Positions 16,123 through 25,116 of a stretch of 56,833 bases of DNA are shown piece after piece. The translations under genes were made by a program, and so were the position numbers. The notes beneath the pieces are model-generated. The model ran no database searches. It was not told the DNA's origin and saw only the letters and a program-made list of their open reading frames with translations. Origin of the DNA: Comamonadaceae bacterium (GTDB lineage Bacteria > Pseudomonadota > Gammaproteobacteria > Burkholderiales > Burkholderiaceae_C); NCBI GenBank assembly GCA_947375135.1, contig CANCER010000025.1, positions 1-56,833 on the forward strand. Direction: 5' to 3'. Within the stretch, counting starts at the first letter, position 1, and the number at the start of each line of letters is the position of its first letter.

Positions 16123-19100
16123 ATGAGCGAAATTGTCAAAACGTTGAGTACCTCAGAAATTGCCCATGCGCAGCAGCAAGCGCAGCAAATAGCGAACAGC
16201 GCTAGAGGCACTGTGGGAACAAATACTTTTGTCTTCTATGCTGCATTTGACGGCACGAATAATGATCGCAACAACCTTTCGTTGTCGGGCACTACGCAGA
16301 GCACCGCAGTAGGTCTATTGGCTCAAAAGGCGGAGGCATTACAACAAAGTAATGGCAATGTCGCGGCCAAATACTATGCCGGCCCTGGTACTGATGGTAC
16401 GGCTCCCGGCTCAACCCTTATGCCTGGCGCGGTGACAACGCAGACATTGGCGACTGCAGAGCAGGCGTATGGTGATATGGTTCTCGCTTCAAGCGAGTGG
16501 TTGAAGACCAACCCCAACGGTCAAGTCAGCGTGATGAGTGTTAGTTTCAGCAGAGGCGGAGCTACAGATGTGGCTTTCAAGCAGTTGGTCTATGAACGTG
16601 GATTGACTACAGTGGACGGTCGCGTCTTGGTTGAACCAGGCAGCGTTCACTTTGCGCCCAGTCTGATGATTGATCCGGTTTTTACCGGGGTATATGGCAA
16701 TGCTGCCCTACCGCCAGGGGCTGCAGAGTACACCACCGTAGTACGCGCCGAGAACGAGCAACGAACAGCATTCAAAGCGGCCGAATTCAACGAAGCGAAA
16801 TTAACTGTAGTAAATGCCATCGGGAACCACGGTGACCTCGGGGCCTTCTACGACGATGGCCTTGGCGGCATATATTTGCAGAAATATGCCGAATATTTTC
16901 AAAAGGCTGGCCTGGCTATCGGTGGCTTGTCTGCCGATCGGATATACAACGGCACTGAGTTCGTGGTGATTCACGCTGAAACGACCGTTTATGGCCTGCC
17001 CTGGCCTACATACGAAGGCCCTCGGCAGACTGATCCTGTTGGTCAACCAGCCATGATTCAACAGTTCGTTGATGGCAGTTCTTTGGTGATATTTGATGAC
17101 CTAAAAGGCAATCGAATATTTGCTATAAAGAATCCTGATGGGCAATGGGGCGACATTGATGTCGTCAAAGCAAGCCAGGCCAATCGTGCTGAGCTACAAG
17201 GCGAAGCCGCATTGGCGGGAATTGACTTAATTGAAGCGGTTCGGCACAACAACAATGTTGCTACTGTAAGCGCCGTTATTCGCATCACTGAAGTTGCACG
17301 AAGATCGGCGGACCTTGCGCCACTTCCAGAGTGGCAAGCCGCAGGTGGAGCGCTAATGCTGTTGGGCGCAATTGATGACGTTCAGGCTGGCAATGATGCG
17401 CAAAAGTTTGCCAGCGCTGCCAGACTGGTTCTGGGTGCAAATGAAGTGGCGAAGGTGTTCAATGATGGTAAGGGGTTTCTCGATACTAGCGGAGGCTTCA
17501 CCACGCTAAATGTGGCAGGTGGAGTGGTAGCGCTAGCTGGCCTAGAGGACACAATGAAAAGTGGCAACCCGTTTGCCATAGCCAGCACTGTTATGGCGCT
17601 GACCAATAGCGCGGTCGCGTTGAATTTGATTGGTCAATCGGCAGCTTTCGGCCCCCAGGCGATGATTGCAGTAGCCATTGCCAGTATCGTCTTCGGTAGT
17701 CTGTTCGGCGGCAGTGTGCACTATCCCAGCCCACCGCCTGCCGGTCACATCGAAGTGGGTACCTTGACCGATGGTACGGTGGGCTTGCTCATCAAGGATG
17801 GCAATGGCAACACCTACCAGAGTCGCAGGATCACGGGTGAGATTGTCAGCAACCCGGGCCGTGGCACGGATTCCCAAAACTGGATGATGGGCGCGGATGT
17901 GCTGGCGGGGCGCATGGTGGGCTTGATTGCGGACTTGCAGGCCCAGGCAACCAAAGACGGCACCAAGCTGATATTGGAGCGGTTGCCCAGCATAGAGGTG
18001 CATGCCTTCCCCAGCTTTGACCGCAACGGGGTGGACAACTTCTTCTTCGCCGTGCGCTTTAACGATCCCAATACAGGTGCCGAGCAAATGATGGCGATGG
18101 CCCATCAGGATTTAGCCAAGCAATTTAAAGAGATAGTGGGTTATGCCGATGCGCTGGTGGATGCCACCGAACTGGCGCAGATCAATATGAAGAAGGCTGC
18201 GGGCGATGCCTACGCCACGGAAACCGAAGGTCAATATGTGGACCGGCTGAGTGGCCCCAAGGAAGCCGATAGCGTGCTGACCAAAGACCAATTGGCTGCC
18301 CAGCAAAAGGCCAACCGCGAGACCTACAGCCTGCTGACCTTGGACCTGGGTGGCGACGGTGTGAGCCGTAAAGCCCAACAAGTTGCGGGCATGCATCTGG
18401 AGGATGTGCAGGCGGACACGACCAAAGCGATCAGCCGTTTTGACGTGGATAACGACGGCTATATGGAACTCACACAATGGGTGGGTGCCAGGGAAGCCAT
18501 TCTGGGCATAGACCGCAATGGAGATGGGCAGCTCAGCAGTGCCAATGAGCTGTTCACCGGCGGCAATCTGAGTGACGCTGCAGAAAATCTGGGGCTCAAG
18601 CGCCTGGCCTTTCTGGACGCCAACAAAGACGGCAAGCTCAACGCACTGGATCCGTATTTCAAGAGCCTCAAACTATGGCTGGACATCAATGGTGATGCAC
18701 GCACCGGTGTGGGGGAGGTCTACGGCATGGGCGATGCGGGCGTCAGCAGTATCAATGTGGCCACAGGTGCAGTCACTTTCACCGATAACCAGTCCATCAC
18801 CCTGCAACCCACCCAGCTCACCGCGGACGCCTTGGGTGTGAGTGTGTATTCAGCCACGGATGCCAGTGGCAACGTTGTAGCTGGGCAATATGTGGTGCAG
18901 CAAGAGGGGAAGGATGCAGAACTGACCCTGACTGCGGATGCGTCCCAGGACTTGAGCGAAATCCTGAATCTGGTGCGCCCCAATACCAACCTCAGCGAAG
19001 CCGAGAGGACGCGTCTGACTGCGTTGGCAGGCAAGTATGGGGTGGACCTATCTAACCCCGCTGCACTGTTGGCGGCAATATGGCGGGTACACCCAACGGA

Positions 19101-19128
19101 ACCACGGCGCAGGCGGGCGACGTATTGA
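16123..19128 (+). CDS. Giant secreted lipase-like protein, N-terminal half (frameshifted)
   Basis: N-terminal 1001 residues of what appears to be one giant protein. Residues about 35-260 look like a DUF2235/Tle1-type alpha/beta hydrolase: FDGTNND at 42-48, the nucleophile elbow SFSRGG with Ser143 (first Gly of GxSxG replaced by Ser), an Asp in MIDPV (Asp184) and GNHGDLGAF with His236, matching the GVHxDxGGGY block of that family. Residues about 405-535 are a hydrophobic Ala/Gly/Leu-rich stretch able to form membrane helices. Residues about 740-890 carry EF-hand-like loops (DVDNDGYME, DRNGDGQLS, DANKDGKLN, DINGD). No signal peptide; GGAGAAAAG precedes the ATG. The frame breaks near 19077, and the last ~16 residues before the stop are out-of-frame. 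Confidence 0.85.
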   Translation: MSEIVKTLSTSEIAHAQQQAQQIANSARGTVGTNTFVFYAAFDGTNNDRNNLSLSGTTQSTAVGLLAQKAEALQQSNGNVAAKYYAGPGTDGTAPGSTLMPGAVTTQTLATAEQAYGDMVLASSEWLKTNPNGQVSVMSVSFSRGGATDVAFKQLVYERGLTTVDGRVLVEPGSVHFAPSLMIDPVFTGVYGNAALPPGAAEYTTVVRAENEQRTAFKAAEFNEAKLTVVNAIGNHGDLGAFYDDGLGGIYLQKYAEYFQKAGLAIGGLSADRIYNGTEFVVIHAETTVYGLPWPTYEGPRQTDPVGQPAMIQQFVDGSSLVIFDDLKGNRIFAIKNPDGQWGDIDVVKASQANRAELQGEAALAGIDLIEAVRHNNNVATVSAVIRITEVARRSADLAPLPEWQAAGGALMLLGAIDDVQAGNDAQKFASAARLVLGANEVAKVFNDGKGFLDTSGGFTTLNVAGGVVALAGLEDTMKSGNPFAIASTVMALTNSAVALNLIGQSAAFGPQAMIAVAIASIVFGSLFGGSVHYPSPPPAGHIEVGTLTDGTVGLLIKDGNGNTYQSRRITGEIVSNPGRGTDSQNWMMGADVLAGRMVGLIADLQAQATKDGTKLILERLPSIEVHAFPSFDRNGVDNFFFAVRFNDPNTGAEQMMAMAHQDLAKQFKEIVGYADALVDATELAQINMKKAAGDAYATETEGQYVDRLSGPKEADSVLTKDQLAAQQKANRETYSLLTLDLGGDGVSRKAQQVAGMHLEDVQADTTKAISRFDVDNDGYMELTQWVGAREAILGIDRNGDGQLSSANELFTGGNLSDAAENLGLKRLAFLDANKDGKLNALDPYFKSLKLWLDINGDARTGVGEVYGMGDAGVSSINVATGAVTFTDNQSITLQPTQLTADALGVSVYSATDASGNVVAGQYVVQQEGKDAELTLTADASQDLSEILNLVRPNTNLSEAERTRLTALAGKYGVDLSNPAALLAAIWRVHPTEPRRRRATY
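19074..19083 (+). other. Frameshift joining two halves of the giant gene
   Basis: The upstream frame reads ...NPAALLAA then shifts into IWRVHP and a stop at 19128; the downstream frame opens as NMAGTPNGTT and continues for 1311 residues. Restoring one A in GGCGGCAATATGG joins them without loss of sequence. There is no classical X-XXY-YYZ slippery heptamer, so an indel (real or a sequencing error) is more likely than programmed frameshifting. Confidence 0.8.
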
Positions 19129-22100
19129 CCATCAGCCAGGCACCCAATGCGGCCGAAGTCAAGAAAGCATTGGAGGCCTTCTTCGGCATGGTGAGTCAGG
19201 ACTCTGATGCAGGCCCTACGCTGACAAACCATGTGTGGGAAGGCACAGAAGACACCCAGTTCAAGATAAAGAGCACAGATTTGCTGGCGGGCTTGACGGG
19301 TGTGACATTACTCAGCGTGCAGGATGCACGCCGTGGGGTGGTGAGTCGGGACGCCAATGGTGATGTGCTGTTTAATCCGACCGCCAACCAGAGCGGAACG
19401 GCCTACTTTACCTACACAGCGCGGGACAGTGCGGGCAAGCATAGCACGGGCATGGTCTGGCTCACGATTGCCGAGGTGAACGATGCACCAGTGGCTGTGG
19501 CCGATAGTTTTAGTACCCTCGAAGACACGCCGATCACGCTCAACGCAGCGCAATTGCTTGCCAATGACAGCGACGCTGACATTGCCAACAACACCAATGA
19601 AAAACTGCGTGTCAGTGCCGTAGGCAATGCGCAGCATGGCAGCGTGCAGTTGGTCAACGGGCAGGTGGTGTTCAACGCAGCTGCCGATTACCAGGGAACA
19701 GCCAGCTTTGACTACACAGTAAGCGACGTGGCGGGCGCTAGCAGCACGGCCACTGCCAGCGTCACCGTGGTGGGTGTGAATGATTCGCCCGTGTCTGCCG
19801 GCAAAACGGCCAAGCTGCTGGCAAAACCGGACACCTTGCTACGTATAGAGGCGCAAACGCTGCTGTCTTATGTGCGCGATGCCGATACGGTGTACGGCGA
19901 TGCGGTGCGGCTCAGCAGCATTGTGTCCATCAGCAGCGGCAAGGCGTGGCAGCAAAAAGATGGTTCGGTTCTCTTCAAGGCCGGTGCCTTGGGGGACGCC
20001 ACGCTGACAGTACAGGTGTCGGACAGCCAGGGCGCCGTGGTAGTGGTGCCCATAACTATTAGCGTGGCGGTCGACAACAATGCCCCCGCAGCACTGTTGC
20101 CAGGTCCGGACCAGGCCAGTGAAGACACGGCGGTACGCATAGCTTCCACGCAAACAATTGTGGGCGTGGTGTCTACGCTGAACGGGGCGACCACGCTGGA
20201 CAGCAATGGCACTTTGGTCTTTGCGCCCACGGCCAATTTCAACGGCGCTGTGCAGGTGGTTTACACCGTGCGCAATGCCGACAACTCGACGCAACAAAAG
20301 ACCTTGGACTTTACCGTAGCCGCAGTGAATGATGCGCCGGTCGTCATCAGGCAACTGACAACGCAAACCGTGGCGGAGGATGGTGTGCTCACGGTTGCCG
20401 CCGCAACCTTGCTGGCAACGGTGGATGATGTGGATATCCGCACCAATGGGCAGAAGCTGCGCATCAGCAGTGTGGGTGATGCCACCAACGGCGTGGTGAA
20501 GCTCAATGCCAATGGCGACGTTGTATTCAATCCCAATAAAGACTTTAACGGCAGTGCCACCTTCCGCTATTGGGTGATGGACGACGCGGGTGCCTCCGTT
20601 GGGGCATGGGCCAACGTAACGGTCATGCCCGTTAACGATGCACCTACACCCCTAGCGCAGAGCATTTCCATGCTGGAAGATGAAGTGCGCACCTTCTCCA
20701 CTGCCGCGCTGATTGCCAATGCAGCCCTGGTGGATGTGGACACGGTGACCAACGGGGATGTGCTCAAAATTAAGTCGGTGAGCATGGCTGCGGGCAGTGA
20801 ACAAAAGGGCATGGTGATTCTGGATGCCAACGGCAATGTCCGGTTCACACCCACGGCCAATTACAACGGGCAGGCTGCATTTGTGTACACGGTGTCTGAC
20901 GCTGCAGGTGCCACGGGCAGCAACACGATGACCTTGAACATTGCGGCGGTTAACGATGCGCCCACTGCCAACAGTGCAAACCTGGCACTCAGCGGCGGCA
21001 CCGAAGACACAGTCAAGACCATTGCATTTGCTGACCTGGTGAAGAACTTTACCGACGTGGATGGTGATGCTCTGACGGTTCGCAGTGTGACCAATAGTTA
21101 TGGTGGCCAGGCCACCATCCAAAATGGCCAGGTTGTGTTCACTCCGACAAAAGACTTCGCCGGAAATGCCAGCTTCAGTTTCACCGTGTCAGACCCATCG
21201 GGCGCCACGGCAACATCCAATGCCACTGTAAACTTTGCCAATGTCAACGATGCACCGGTCGCGGCATACAAGCGCATTGATGGCCGTGCGCTGGAAGATG
21301 TGCAGATGCGGATCAACTTCAGCGAGTTGACCAGTGGAGCGTATGACGCCGATGGAGACCGGGTGTCCATTCGATCGGTGACGCCGGTCAGCAACGGCAA
21401 TGCTTGGATTGACTGGGCTGCGCAGCAGGTGGTCTTTCAAGGCGCTAGTAACTTCAATGGGGTGGCCCACTTTAATTACACGCTGGCAGACCCTAGCGGC
21501 GCCACGTCTACGCAGGCGGTTGATGTAGGGGTTATCGCGGTAAACGACAACCCAACCATCAGAGCTGTAACAGGGTTCAATGTGGCGGAGGATGGCTTTT
21601 ACTCCAACAGCCAGGATCCCAATGCCAACTCCTGGGTGCGCATCAGCAATTTCCTGGGCAATGTGGCTGCGGGCGATGTGGATGGAGATCCGTTGAGCTT
21701 CGGTGAGTTCTGGGGCGGCAATCACATTGCCGGTGTGCAGCGCGACGGTGGCGACCTGTTGGTTCAGTTTGAGCACAACTATGCTGGTGCAGCTGGCTTT
21801 AGTTACCGGGTGCGCGACAACCAGGGTGGCCTGGCGGACGGCCAAGTACAGTTCAATGTTGCCGCACAAAACGACAGGCCGTGGTTGGTTGGTCTGGACG
21901 GGTGGCCTGGTGGTGCAAATTTAGGTGGCAACTTCAGCGCCCGAGTTTATGGCTATGACGTTGATTCCTCTAACACAGTAATCCAAGCAGGCATTGGCAG
22001 TAGTCCGACGCATGGCGATCTAAGCATGAGTCGTGCTCAATTTGGTATGGATGCGTACTACGACTCTAAGTGGGGGGCAATGGGTGCAATACCACCCGCG

Positions 22101-23015
22101 TGGGATATCACCTACGCAAGCCATTACGGTGACGAATTCAGTGGCCGCGTGAATATGAATATTGACGTTTCTGACGGCTCCGGCTGTTGGGCGCGCCAAT
22201 ACATTGAGACCTACCACTCGGGTAGCCGTGCCAAGAGTGGTGGCAAGCCGGTGGCGATTGACCTCAACGGTGACGGCATCAGTTACAAAAACTTGGATGA
22301 CTCCAAGGTTCTTTTCGATATCAATGGCGATGGTGTGAAGGACTTGTTGGCTTGGACTGCCGCAGACGACGGCCTGATTGTTTTTGACAAGAATGGCGAC
22401 GGCGTTATTAAGGACCTGGATGAGGTTTCCTTCCTTTCCTACTTGACAGGATCCATGACCGACTTGGAAGGCCTGAACGGCTTCGATACCAATAAGGACG
22501 GAAAGCTCACTGCGGCGGATACGCTGTGGAGCAAGTTTGGTGTGTGGCAGGACAAGAACCAGGACGGCGTGACAGATGCTGGCGAGTTCAAAGGCCTTGA
22601 GGCCTGGAATATCCGATCCATCGACCTGACATCGGACCAGCGCATGGACCAGGTGGGCGACGTGTACGTCATGGGCAAGTCGACCTTTGAGCGCACCGAT
22701 GGCACCAAGGGGGAAATTGCAGATACTGCGTTTCGCTATATCGACGGGGCGGATACCAGCGGAAGCAGCAAACCCAAGACTTTCAATATTGATATCGAAG
22801 GCGTTATCCGCAAGCGACTGGAGGATGCCCACAACCACGGGGCATCAGATGACGATTTGCGCAGCATGCTGCAGAAGTTCATTGCCGATGTGGCCAGTGC
22901 CAGCAGCAAGCCGGTGGAAGTGGCTGCAAGCGATGCCGTAGCGTGGTCACAGGCGATGTACGCAGACCCTGGTCTGGCAGAGCAACTTATTCAGCAACAA
23001 CACACAACTGCGTGA
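19080..23015 (+). CDS. Giant secreted protein, repeat-rich C-terminal half
   Basis: 1311 residues continuing the gene at 16123 after a one-base shift; the ATG at 19080 is probably internal and lacks a clear ribosome-binding site. Residues about 50-930 are tandem-95/cadherin-like repeats of roughly 95-110 residues, each with an EDT start, a DxD calcium site, a VxFxPxxxFxGxxxFxYxVxD core and a VNDAP-type linker. Residues about 1050-1200 hold another calcium block (DLNGDGIS, DINGDGVK, DKNGDGVI, DTNKDGKL, DKNQDGVT) typical of type I secreted giant toxins and adhesins. No GGxGxDxxx nonapeptide array was seen. The C-terminus probably carries the uncleaved type I signal. The stop is eight bases before the next gene. 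Confidence 0.88.
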   Translation: MAGTPNGTTAQAGDVLTISQAPNAAEVKKALEAFFGMVSQDSDAGPTLTNHVWEGTEDTQFKIKSTDLLAGLTGVTLLSVQDARRGVVSRDANGDVLFNPTANQSGTAYFTYTARDSAGKHSTGMVWLTIAEVNDAPVAVADSFSTLEDTPITLNAAQLLANDSDADIANNTNEKLRVSAVGNAQHGSVQLVNGQVVFNAAADYQGTASFDYTVSDVAGASSTATASVTVVGVNDSPVSAGKTAKLLAKPDTLLRIEAQTLLSYVRDADTVYGDAVRLSSIVSISSGKAWQQKDGSVLFKAGALGDATLTVQVSDSQGAVVVVPITISVAVDNNAPAALLPGPDQASEDTAVRIASTQTIVGVVSTLNGATTLDSNGTLVFAPTANFNGAVQVVYTVRNADNSTQQKTLDFTVAAVNDAPVVIRQLTTQTVAEDGVLTVAAATLLATVDDVDIRTNGQKLRISSVGDATNGVVKLNANGDVVFNPNKDFNGSATFRYWVMDDAGASVGAWANVTVMPVNDAPTPLAQSISMLEDEVRTFSTAALIANAALVDVDTVTNGDVLKIKSVSMAAGSEQKGMVILDANGNVRFTPTANYNGQAAFVYTVSDAAGATGSNTMTLNIAAVNDAPTANSANLALSGGTEDTVKTIAFADLVKNFTDVDGDALTVRSVTNSYGGQATIQNGQVVFTPTKDFAGNASFSFTVSDPSGATATSNATVNFANVNDAPVAAYKRIDGRALEDVQMRINFSELTSGAYDADGDRVSIRSVTPVSNGNAWIDWAAQQVVFQGASNFNGVAHFNYTLADPSGATSTQAVDVGVIAVNDNPTIRAVTGFNVAEDGFYSNSQDPNANSWVRISNFLGNVAAGDVDGDPLSFGEFWGGNHIAGVQRDGGDLLVQFEHNYAGAAGFSYRVRDNQGGLADGQVQFNVAAQNDRPWLVGLDGWPGGANLGGNFSARVYGYDVDSSNTVIQAGIGSSPTHGDLSMSRAQFGMDAYYDSKWGAMGAIPPAWDITYASHYGDEFSGRVNMNIDVSDGSGCWARQYIETYHSGSRAKSGGKPVAIDLNGDGISYKNLDDSKVLFDINGDGVKDLLAWTAADDGLIVFDKNGDGVIKDLDEVSFLSYLTGSMTDLEGLNGFDTNKDGKLTAADTLWSKFGVWQDKNQDGVTDAGEFKGLEAWNIRSIDLTSDQRMDQVGDVYVMGKSTFERTDGTKGEIADTAFRYIDGADTSGSSKPKTFNIDIEGVIRKRLEDAHNHGASDDDLRSMLQKFIADVASASSKPVEVAASDAVAWSQAMYADPGLAEQLIQQQHTTA
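19230..21890 (+). repeat. About nine tandem-95/cadherin-like protein repeats
   Basis: Nine linkers of the form (V/Q/D)N(D/N)xP can be read, each followed by a repeat of 90-110 residues. DNA identity between units is low, so these are old repeats rather than a recent expansion. They should fold as calcium-dependent beta-sandwiches forming a rod. Confidence 0.85.
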
Positions 23016-23023
23016 GGTATTTC

Positions 23024-24781
23024 ATGAAAACCCCATTTAAACCAGCTACAGACTGGGCAATGGTTCTTAGGGCTGCAAGTGTCGTCGCATCGACACTTTC
23101 GGTGGTGGCGTGCGGCGGTGGTGGTGGTGGCGGATCTGGTCAGAGTGCGGTGGGGAACAATAATTCAGATTCTTTGCTCAAAGGGGTCGTTCTGGATGGC
23201 TACCTGGTGGGTGCCAAGGTGTGTTTGGATCTCAACGCCAACTGGGTTTGCGACGCGGGCGAACCGTCCACAATTTCGACTGCCGGCGGCAAGTACAGCT
23301 TGGATGTCTTACCGATGAAATACTCGGACACCTACGTCAAGGCTGTCATCGCTGAAGTGGGGCCGGATGTGTTGGACGAAGCAGTAGGAAAGACACTGAA
23401 GGCGCAGGGACTGAATGGGTATGTTTTGGCAAGTTGGGGGGGGCCAAAACCCGTCTTGTCGGCCATGAACACGCTTGGATTGGCCAAGTTTTCCAGTGAT
23501 GGAATAACAGATGCCATTGATGCATTTTCCATTGCGCACCTTCTGGAAGATGGCTCTATGTCGTCCACGTCAGAAGACTATTTTGATAGCACTGCACCTC
23601 TAGGGACAACCGAGCGGGAGTTGGCAAAGCGCACGGGGCGCGTACTGGTTGCAGCTCTGTCGGCCACGCAAATGCGCTTGAAGACAGCATTGCCAACGCT
23701 ATACGGAACTGACCCGTCAGGCCTCGGTTTGCGGGCGGCCACGCTGCTAACACAGGCACTGCGTGAGACAAGGCCTCTCAGTACGACCGAGTCGGAGAAC
23801 GAGCAACTTACACGCGTTAATGCCCAAATGAATGCCATCCCGTTGGTTTTGGAGCAGGAGCGTGTCAACCGCGTAGTGGGAAGTGAGGTTCCTGTTGCAG
23901 AGGCAAGTACTGTCCTCTCCAGCGCGTTGTATGAAGTTGGCGCATTGGCTAGCTCTCCCCGTAGCTATGTGCGATACAAGTCCAGTGGAAATACAGGGTC
24001 CCTGTCGACAGTGGCGGCGGTGTGGCGCAGCGGGGCGTGGGCGGCTGATTCCTTGTACCAGAGTAACGGTGCCGTGGGTTACCGCGTGCCCTTTCAGTCC
24101 TACACGCTTCCCGTGCAGAGTGGTACGGTAAGCATTGCAGCGCCTACGGTGCAAATCAGTGGTGCGGCAATGCGCGAGAGCTTTTCGGCGGATACCAATG
24201 TGCCGTCACGGGAACTGCGACTGGTTCAGCGCGACGCAGGTGGGTTGCCCTACGCGTCTGTCCCGGGTCTTGAAAATGTTGCGGGGTTATTCGGTACAGG
24301 GCAAAAGATATACCAATTGCGACGCAAATCGCTACAAAACGAATATGTGTTTGATCGCGTAGCCACGTTCTTCAGCTCGCTGGAAGCGTTCGTAAACAGT
24401 CCGCGTACATGCTATGGCGGAATTTGCTGGTCCATTACCAAGCAGGCCTTGGGTAATACGCCTGAATTTGCCGGAACCATGGCGTTCTCCACCACTTCAA
24501 GCGGCGGCTCGTTGAATCTTGGCGAAGGGAAGTTTGTCGATGAAACCATCAACAGCGTGCGGATTTTGCGCATGATCTCCATACCGATTGCAGCACAAAA
24601 CCGGTCTGCAGATTGGTCGATAAAGGAGGGACGCTATCCTTTGTTCGCAGACTTTGACGGCAAACTTTGGGCTGGCCGATACACACCGGCCAGCACGGTC
24701 TGGTACAGCAGTGCACTACTCTCCTCCGGTGCATTTGCCGACGTGCTCAGCAGTGCGAGTCTTGGAGTGGCATTGCCATGA
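23024..24781 (+). CDS. Large lipoprotein with SdrD-B-like N-terminal domain
   Basis: About 585 residues from ATG 23024, with GAGGT just upstream; the longer frame from 22943 overlaps the giant gene and has no signal peptide. The lipobox is SVVAC, followed by seven glycines as a flexible tether. Residues about 52-95 (VLDGYLVGAKVCLDLNANWVCDAGEP...GKYSLDV) match the carboxypeptidase-regulatory or SdrD-B type domain common in surface proteins; the rest is unrecognised. It lies between the giant protein and the acyl carrier protein and overlaps the latter by four bases. It could anchor or receive the exported protein, or protect the producer; that is inference. Confidence 0.78.
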   Translation: MKTPFKPATDWAMVLRAASVVASTLSVVACGGGGGGGSGQSAVGNNNSDSLLKGVVLDGYLVGAKVCLDLNANWVCDAGEPSTISTAGGKYSLDVLPMKYSDTYVKAVIAEVGPDVLDEAVGKTLKAQGLNGYVLASWGGPKPVLSAMNTLGLAKFSSDGITDAIDAFSIAHLLEDGSMSSTSEDYFDSTAPLGTTERELAKRTGRVLVAALSATQMRLKTALPTLYGTDPSGLGLRAATLLTQALRETRPLSTTESENEQLTRVNAQMNAIPLVLEQERVNRVVGSEVPVAEASTVLSSALYEVGALASSPRSYVRYKSSGNTGSLSTVAAVWRSGAWAADSLYQSNGAVGYRVPFQSYTLPVQSGTVSIAAPTVQISGAAMRESFSADTNVPSRELRLVQRDAGGLPYASVPGLENVAGLFGTGQKIYQLRRKSLQNEYVFDRVATFFSSLEAFVNSPRTCYGGICWSITKQALGNTPEFAGTMAFSTTSSGGSLNLGEGKFVDETINSVRILRMISIPIAAQNRSADWSIKEGRYPLFADFDGKLWAGRYTPASTVWYSSALLSSGAFADVLSSASLGVALP

Positions 24782-25116
24782 GTGCAATGCCCGATCACCA
24801 ACTGATTCACGAAGAGTTGAAGCGGTTTGTCAATAAGCGCTACAAGGTCGAAAGGTCCATCCTGGAGGCAGATCCGAGTTTTGAAGACATCGGGGCCGAC
24901 TCTCTGACTCGGGTGGAGATTTTGCTGCATGGGGATGACACCTTTGGTTCCCATGTATTGGATTACATGGAAGACGGGTTGCTGGAGGGGGATCCGCCGA
25001 CCCGATTGAGTGAATTGGCGACTTTGATTCCAGTTTGTATGCGAAGTCCTATGGAGGTGCTTGCCAAGCGTAAAAGCAAGGCAGCTGAACCTGCACCTAG
25101 CAGCGGTCCTGTATGA
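24778..25116 (+). CDS. Acyl carrier protein, system-specific
   Basis: 112-residue ACP. The phosphopantetheine attachment site is clear: FEDIGADSLTRVEIL with Ser42. It is longer than housekeeping AcpP (about 78 residues), with an Ala/Pro/Ser-rich C-terminal tail. The start at 24778 overlaps the lipoprotein stop (ATGA); upstream in-frame codons belong to a spurious longer frame. It overlaps the ketosynthase gene by four bases. It probably carries the fatty acyl chain that the following enzymes extend or transfer. It must be charged by a host phosphopantetheinyl transferase, as none is encoded here. Confidence 0.88.
   Translation: MSAMPDHQLIHEELKRFVNKRYKVERSILEADPSFEDIGADSLTRVEILLHGDDTFGSHVLDYMEDGLLEGDPPTRLSELATLIPVCMRSPMEVLAKRKSKAAEPAPSSGPV

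Noticed and set aside
19074..19083. Programmed -1 frameshifting at the giant gene
   Set aside because: No slippery heptamer or downstream stem-loop could be seen; a plain indel explains it better.
19230..21890. CRISPR or recent DNA tandem repeats
   Set aside because: Repetition is at protein level, units are about 300 bases and diverged, with no short identical repeats and spacers.
16123..23015. Type VI secretion effector
   Set aside because: No VgrG, PAAR or other type VI gene in the window; an HlyB/HlyD pair and calcium/repeat modules favour type I export.
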